Shown in pieces: positions 6,730-10,261 of a DNA stretch of 10,261 nucleotides. Source of the stretch: JBGVMW01 sp045122835 (GTDB lineage Bacteria; Bacillota; Clostridia; Lachnospirales; Lachnospiraceae). The notes beneath the pieces were generated by a model. That model was not told the origin of the DNA, searched no databases, and saw nothing but the letters and a program-made list of their open reading frames with translations. The translations under genes were made by a program, and so were the position numbers. The stretch spans positions 1 through 10,261 of the forward strand of contig JBGVIB010000117.1 in assembly GCA_045122835.1 (NCBI GenBank), given 5' to 3'. The first letter of the stretch is position 1, and the number at the start of each line of letters is the position of its first letter.

Positions 6730-6756
6730 CTGTCTTTTCAGACAGTTTGCCCTGTT

Positions 6757-8160
6757 TTATTTTACTTTTATAGATTTTTCAGAAGAAAATGTACTATAAT
6801 AAGTTTTGCCGTTTACTTTCTTATAAGCCCTTATCTTATAGACATAGGTTTTACCTTTTTTTAACCCTTCCTTATCAACATATGTCTCGATGCCAGTTTT
6901 TTTGATTGTCTTAATTTTCTTGTACTTTCCATTTTTTCCTTGTGCACGATAAATTTCATATCCTGTTGCATCACTTACTTTTTTCCATTTAAGAGAAACC
7001 TGTTTACTTTTCGCTTTTGCTACCTTTAGAGATTCAGGTGCAGTTGCACTGATACCTACCTTATATTTTCCTTTTGCTCCAGTAATTTTTATATAATAAG
7101 TTTTAAAGCGTTTCAGTTTTAATGATGCATCACTCTTTGCAAGAGAAGATTTATTTCCTAATGATTGCTCACATACCATTTGATTATTTAAACAGTCTTT
7201 TCCTGAAAACACCTGAATATACGCATCACCATTAATTGTATCGTTACTGAATCTTAATGTATAATTTGTATAGTTCGTTGTTGTAAACTTGAAGACATCT
7301 ACATCTTTTTCGTTTTGCAGAACAAAACTATTTGTCGTATTCAATTTAATTGTTTTTGCTCCTTTGGCTGTATCTTTTACATCATCTTTCGTCTTTGTTA
7401 CCTTAAACCGATACGAACCTGTAGTATTTCCAGATACCTTCACATAATATGTGTGATTTTGTTCCAATTTCACAAAGTTATAATAACCACTATTTTTATA
7501 ACCGATGGAACCTGATGTAATTTCTTCTACCAAATCTCCATCTTTATAAATACTGTAATAGGTCTCTCCATCTACTCCTGTGTTTGTAAATGAAAATTCA
7601 TAAAAAGAATCACTTCCATCTGTTGTAAAGCTAAAGCAGTCAATATCTTCATTATTCTGCAATATTCTTGTCACTTCTTTTCCTACTGCAAATATCTCTG
7701 GCTGCTGTCCGGTTTCTTTTACATCATCTTCCGTTTTTGTTATCTTAAACTGATACGAACCTGTATTATTTCCAGATACTTTCACATAATATGTGTGATT
7801 TTGTTCCAATTTCACAAAGTTATAATAACCACTATTTTTATAACCGATGGAATCTGATGTAATTTCTTCTACCAAATCTACATCTTTATAAATACTGTAA
7901 TAGGTATCTCCATTTACTCCTGTGTTTGCAAATGAAAATTCATAAAAAGAATCACTTCCATCTGTTGTAAAGCTGTAATAATCAACCTCTTCGTTATTAT
8001 CAAGCGTTCCCTTTGCCTGTTGACCAACAGTGTAAATAGTTGTACTTCCTACCTCGTTTTCTGCTGCATATACTTTCGGTCCACTTCCCAATGAAGCTAC
8101 CGCTAAAGTAGTTGTTAAAATAGTTGCACTTACCTTTCTCATCCATTTTTGTTTTGTCAT
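6757..8160 (-). CDS. Secreted protein with three PPC-like repeats and a C-terminal fibronectin-III-like domain
   Basis: A 467-residue exported protein of unknown role. A signal peptide with basic N-terminus and hydrophobic core ends at VYAA, cleavage near residues 32-33. Two repeats follow at about 45-145 and 160-259, with a period of 114 residues and shared blocks such as FTTDGSDSFYEFSF and YNFVKLEQNHTYYVKVSG. A third, diverged copy covers about 270-371. These resemble PPC (pre-peptidase C-terminal) beta-sandwiches. Residues 374-467 look like a lysine-rich fibronectin type III domain (VSLKWKKVSDATGYEIYR). No LPXTG anchor or catalytic domain is seen. The start at 8160 is preferred: AGGAGG lies 8 nt upstream, whereas the frame extends only 9 codons further. 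It follows the sigma factor gene and shares its promoter motif, so it is a likely target. A surface-binding or stress-response role is possible. Confidence 0.85.
   Translation of the reverse strand: MTKQKWMRKVSATILTTTLAVASLGSGPKVYAAENEVGSTTIYTVGQQAKGTLDNNEEVDYYSFTTDGSDSFYEFSFANTGVNGDTYYSIYKDVDLVEEITSDSIGYKNSGYYNFVKLEQNHTYYVKVSGNNTGSYQFKITKTEDDVKETGQQPEIFAVGKEVTRILQNNEDIDCFSFTTDGSDSFYEFSFTNTGVDGETYYSIYKDGDLVEEITSGSIGYKNSGYYNFVKLEQNHTYYVKVSGNTTGSYRFKVTKTKDDVKDTAKGAKTIKLNTTNSFVLQNEKDVDVFKFTTTNYTNYTLRFSNDTINGDAYIQVFSGKDCLNNQMVCEQSLGNKSSLAKSDASLKLKRFKTYYIKITGAKGKYKVGISATAPESLKVAKAKSKQVSLKWKKVSDATGYEIYRAQGKNGKYKKIKTIKKTGIETYVDKEGLKKGKTYVYKIRAYKKVNGKTYYSTFSSEKSIKVK
7379..7632 (-). repeat. Direct repeat copy encoding the second PPC-like unit
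   Basis: This segment matches 7721-7974 at an offset of exactly 342 bases (114 codons). Reading by eye I count about 11 mismatches in roughly 254 nt, and a stretch near 7441-7511 is identical. The duplication is therefore recent or maintained by gene conversion. The third unit of the protein is not detectably repeated at DNA level. Confidence 0.9.
7721..7974 (-). repeat. Direct repeat copy encoding the first PPC-like unit
   Basis: Partner of the copy at 7379-7632. Similarity falls abruptly after GTAAAGCT at the high-coordinate end, where the encoded residues change from DCF to DYY. Several mismatches are non-synonymous (D/G, N/D, D/E). Confidence 0.9.
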
Positions 8161-8225
8161 AATAAAATCCTCCTTTTGTAGCGTCATATTTTTGAATAAC
8201 GACTATATGTATTTTTTACTTTTCA

Positions 8226-8258
8226 ATATATAGTTCGTTACAAACCAGAAAAAGTTTT
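8226..8258 (-). promoter_or_regulatory. Candidate ECF-type promoter of the secreted repeat-protein gene
   Basis: On the minus strand AAAAC (8258-8254) is followed by TTTTT, 16 nt in all, then CGAACTATATAT. AAC at -35 and CG at -10 with 16 nt between is the classic layout of ECF sigma promoters in Firmicutes. The same arrangement occurs upstream of the sigma factor gene. It would start the transcript about 65 nt before the ATG. The match is by eye and no start site is known. Confidence 0.5.
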
Positions 8259-8274
8259 ATTTTTTATAAATTTT

Positions 8275-10050
8275 TTAATTTTTTTGCAAAGTTATTGGTT
8301 TAAAGCTTCCATCTGGGTATGCTCCATACCATGGCACTTCATCTGCTCCATCAGTTGCGGTATAACTAAGCGAAATACTTCCATCATCATTTACATAGAG
8401 ATAACCCTGCATTCCCACATTCCAGCCTGTTGTTCCAGTAAATGTAGTAATGCCATTATTCATAAACACCCATTCATTATCTGTTTCTAGTATGTCAACT
8501 TTATTGCCACCGTCACTTATCATCTGCAATTCCATAACAAACGAATTGGCATCCACATTGCTGATGGTTAAAATATAACCGCCATCCATAGCCGCATCCG
8601 TTCCTTCTGTGTAACTGTAAGTGCCTTCCTCTGGCATCCTGTCCTGAACAATTCCATCAGCCGCAGCCTTTGTCAGAATCACAACCGAACCATCCCACAT
8701 AATATCCCATACACTTCCTTCTGTGTCCTGCTCCGAAAGGTTCAACCTGATAGAATCGTCATATAAAAACATCAGACTTCCAAACCATCTGTTTCCAAGA
8801 GTGGATGTAGCGTCTATAGCCGCTATACCATTTTCCTTTTTTACAGTTTCTGCCAAAACAGTTTCCACCTCTCCAGTTTCTGGATTTGTGTAAGTAAGTT
8901 CCATGTCAAATATTGCATTGCGATAATTCTCTACTGTTGCATTTGTAATGCTGATAGTATATGCACCATATTTATACAACCCTTCCACAGAAACCGACTC
9001 ATCATATAATAATTCTTCATCCTGCAATTCTCCTGTCTGTGTTTCTTCTGTCTGCGTTTCTTCTGTCTGTACTTCCTCTGTTTGTATTACCTCTGTCTGC
9101 ACCTCAGTAGATGACTGCTCTTCATCTTCACTCTCTATTTCCTGCTCTACTACATCCACAGGTTCTTGCGGAGTACCGCTATTTATATTATGTAAAACTG
9201 CCGCTGTAATTCCTCCTGCTGTTAAAAGTGCTACGGCTGTAATTCCAAGTTTTATTCCAAGTCCTGCTTTTGCTGCTGTAGCAGCTGTCCCGCCAGCTAC
9301 TGCCCCTGCGGAAACAGAAGCACTTCCATTGGCAATAGCAGATGAAACAACTTCAATTCCTAAACTGTTGCAGGATGCCATATAGACACTCTCAACTGCC
9401 TGTGCTGACATTTTGTATTCTGACTCTGCAAAAATTCCTTTGAAGGCAAGAAGAATAACAGCTGGTGAAACAGTGCACAGCTTGTATCTGTTCTGTTTTT
9501 CGTGTGCTTCTACTTTTTCTTTTAAGAATTTCTTTGCATAATTTAATCTGCTCTTAATGGTGTTTGCAGAACACTCACACATGCTGGCAATTTCATCAAT
9601 TTTCATATTGTCATAATAAAATGCCATAATTGCCACTCTCTGTAGTTCAGGCAGCTCATCTATCATTCCTTTTACAATATCAACTGTTGCTTGTTGTTCT
9701 AATGCCTGCTCTGGAGTAGCCTCACCAGATTCCATTTCTTCAAATAAGTAATCCTGTTCTTCGCTTGTGAGCAGTTCTTTATTTTTATTGAAGATTCGCA
9801 TTCCCTGTCTATACACAATACCTCCTAACCAAGCATACACATTATTTACATCCATAAGTGTGCCAATCCCCTTATATGCCTGAATATAGGTCTCCTGTGT
9901 TAGGTCGAATGCCTCCTCTTCATCGTGCATGACATACTTTGCCTTTGCATATACATAGGAATATGTCTCCTCATAAAATGTAGCAAAAGCAGTTTCATCT
10001 TTTGCCTGCATCCTTTCAACTGCATTTTTTAATTCTTTTGTTACTGCCAT
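8275..10050 (-). CDS. ECF-type sigma factor fused to a membrane helix and extracellular domain
   Basis: A 591-residue protein combining transcription factor and probable sensor. Residues 20-90 form sigma region 2 (AFATFYEETYSYVYAKAK, then EEEAFDLTQETYIQAY). Residues 123-178 form region 4 (IDELPELQRVAIMAFYY, KIDEIASM, SANTIKSRL). A Gly/Ala-rich segment leads to a probable transmembrane helix at 265-288 (GIKLGITAVALLTAGGITAA). An acidic linker with QTEE repeats spans 296-350. The remaining 240 residues form two similar halves, near 354-450 and 485-591, placed outside by the positive-inside rule. ECF sigma factors usually have about 180 residues and a separate anti-sigma factor; none is encoded here. 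ATG at 10050 is preferred to 10062, whose AAAAAGG is directly adjacent. A hydrophobic stretch at 191-207 could be a second membrane segment and would change the topology. Signal and targets are unknown; self-regulation is suggested by the shared promoter motif. Confidence 0.88.
   Translation of the reverse strand: MAVTKELKNAVERMQAKDETAFATFYEETYSYVYAKAKYVMHDEEEAFDLTQETYIQAYKGIGTLMDVNNVYAWLGGIVYRQGMRIFNKNKELLTSEEQDYLFEEMESGEATPEQALEQQATVDIVKGMIDELPELQRVAIMAFYYDNMKIDEIASMCECSANTIKSRLNYAKKFLKEKVEAHEKQNRYKLCTVSPAVILLAFKGIFAESEYKMSAQAVESVYMASCNSLGIEVVSSAIANGSASVSAGAVAGGTAATAAKAGLGIKLGITAVALLTAGGITAAVLHNINSGTPQEPVDVVEQEIESEDEEQSSTEVQTEVIQTEEVQTEETQTEETQTGELQDEELLYDESVSVEGLYKYGAYTISITNATVENYRNAIFDMELTYTNPETGEVETVLAETVKKENGIAAIDATSTLGNRWFGSLMFLYDDSIRLNLSEQDTEGSVWDIMWDGSVVILTKAAADGIVQDRMPEEGTYSYTEGTDAAMDGGYILTISNVDANSFVMELQMISDGGNKVDILETDNEWVFMNNGITTFTGTTGWNVGMQGYLYVNDDGSISLSYTATDGADEVPWYGAYPDGSFKPITLQKN
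9035..9110 (-). repeat. Short tandem repeats encoding the Gln-Thr-Glu linker of the sigma factor protein
   Basis: Imperfect 15-bp units encode EVQTE, VIQTE, EVQTE, ETQTE, ETQTG. The encoded segment is acidic, without hydrophobic core, and should be a flexible stalk outside the membrane. Unit number is likely to vary between strains by slippage. Confidence 0.75.
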
Positions 10051-10091
10051 AATAACGTCCATCCTTTTTCTTAGTCAGATTTTCATCTGCT

Positions 10092-10125
10092 ATATATAAG
10101 TTCATGTATAGACTAAAAAAGTTTT
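10092..10125 (-). promoter_or_regulatory. Candidate ECF-type promoter of the sigma factor gene
   Basis: On the minus strand AAAAC (10125-10121) is followed by 16 nt beginning TTTTTT, then TGAACTTATATATA. The element matches that at 8226-8258 in the -35-like AAAACTTTTT, the 16-nt spacing and the GAACT plus ATATAT block. It lies about 50 nt before the chosen start codon. Autoregulation by the encoded sigma factor would explain the match. A TGAAC instead of CGAAC may mean lower strength. Confidence 0.5.
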
Positions 10126-10200
10126 ATAAATTTATCAATTTTTATCCGCCTTAGATTTTCTAGTTTTTTACAGTAAATTCCTACTATATTTTATCACAAG

Positions 10201-10252
10201 TATATTCCCCAGTCTATGGTAATTCATACATCCCCGTATCTGTGGCAATTCA
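10201..10252. repeat. Two tandem 26-bp units upstream of the sigma factor gene
   Basis: Units 10201-10226 and 10227-10252 share 19 of 26 positions, with TCCCC (10205-10209, 10231-10235 as TCCCC) and AATTCA conserved. Flanking sequence at the window end does not clearly start a third unit. They could be paired protein-binding sites, or part of a larger repeat cut by the window edge. The remaining sequence down to the sigma factor gene is AT-rich with no recognised gene. Confidence 0.45.
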
Positions 10253-10261
10253 CAGTTACTG

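Noticed and set aside
6732..6747. CTGTC/GACAG stem after the secreted protein gene
   Set aside because: The stem is only 5 bp and has no T-tract on the minus strand; the true terminator is at 6408-6443.
8948..9385. Plus-strand open frame rich in Ser, Cys and Val repeats
   Set aside because: It is the complement of the QTEE linker and Gly/Ala-rich part of the sigma factor protein; its repeats mirror that gene, and the minus frame has clear domains.
1..10261. CRISPR array, tRNA or rRNA genes, phage modules
   Set aside because: No regularly spaced repeats, no cloverleaf or rRNA signatures and no phage structural genes were seen on either strand.

Overview
The window looks like chromosomal DNA from a low-GC Gram-positive gut anaerobe, most likely a Lachnospiraceae-type Clostridium. 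The evidence is AT-rich sequence, strong AGGAGG ribosome binding sites, a lipobox substrate-binding protein, Big_2 and chemotaxis-receptor fragments of clostridial type, and an IS200/IS605 element. This assignment is inferred from style, not from a database match. Every convincing gene lies on the minus strand, so the window is best read from right to left.

Right part (about 10261 to 6757): a sigma factor gene encodes a cytoplasmic ECF-type sigma70 region, one predicted membrane helix, an acidic Gln-Thr-Glu repeat linker and a duplicated extracellular domain in a single polypeptide. The next gene encodes a secreted protein with three PPC-like beta repeats, two of them nearly identical in DNA, and a C-terminal fibronectin-III-like domain. 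The upstream regions of both genes share an ECF-like promoter motif, AAAAC, 16 nt, then YGAACT and an ATATAT tract. This suggests an autoregulated sigma factor and an adjacent target, and it is the most interesting signal in the window.

Middle (about 6756 to 6408): a gene graveyard. A Big_2 Ig-like fragment abuts the last ~50 codons of a methyl-accepting chemotaxis receptor, which still has its strong terminator. This looks like a deletion scar.

Left-centre (6264 to 611): a five-gene operon of sugar/glycerophosphodiester type: ATPase, two permeases, lipoprotein-binding protein, and a cytoplasmic phosphodiesterase/pyrophosphatase of the alkaline phosphatase superfamily. The likely job is import of a phosphorylated or phosphodiester-containing solute followed by hydrolysis inside the cell. 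A perfect TTTGTAAA-type palindrome lies upstream and may be its operator. Just after the binding-protein gene is a synonymous-diverged second copy of its last codons, a trace of a lost paralogue.

Left end (1 to 610): a 170-bp palindromic MITE-like repeat just after the phosphodiesterase stop codon, a strong minus-strand terminator, and the left end of an IS200/IS605 element. The first 26 codons of its tnpA run off the window, behind a leader hairpin that pairs with the ribosome binding site.
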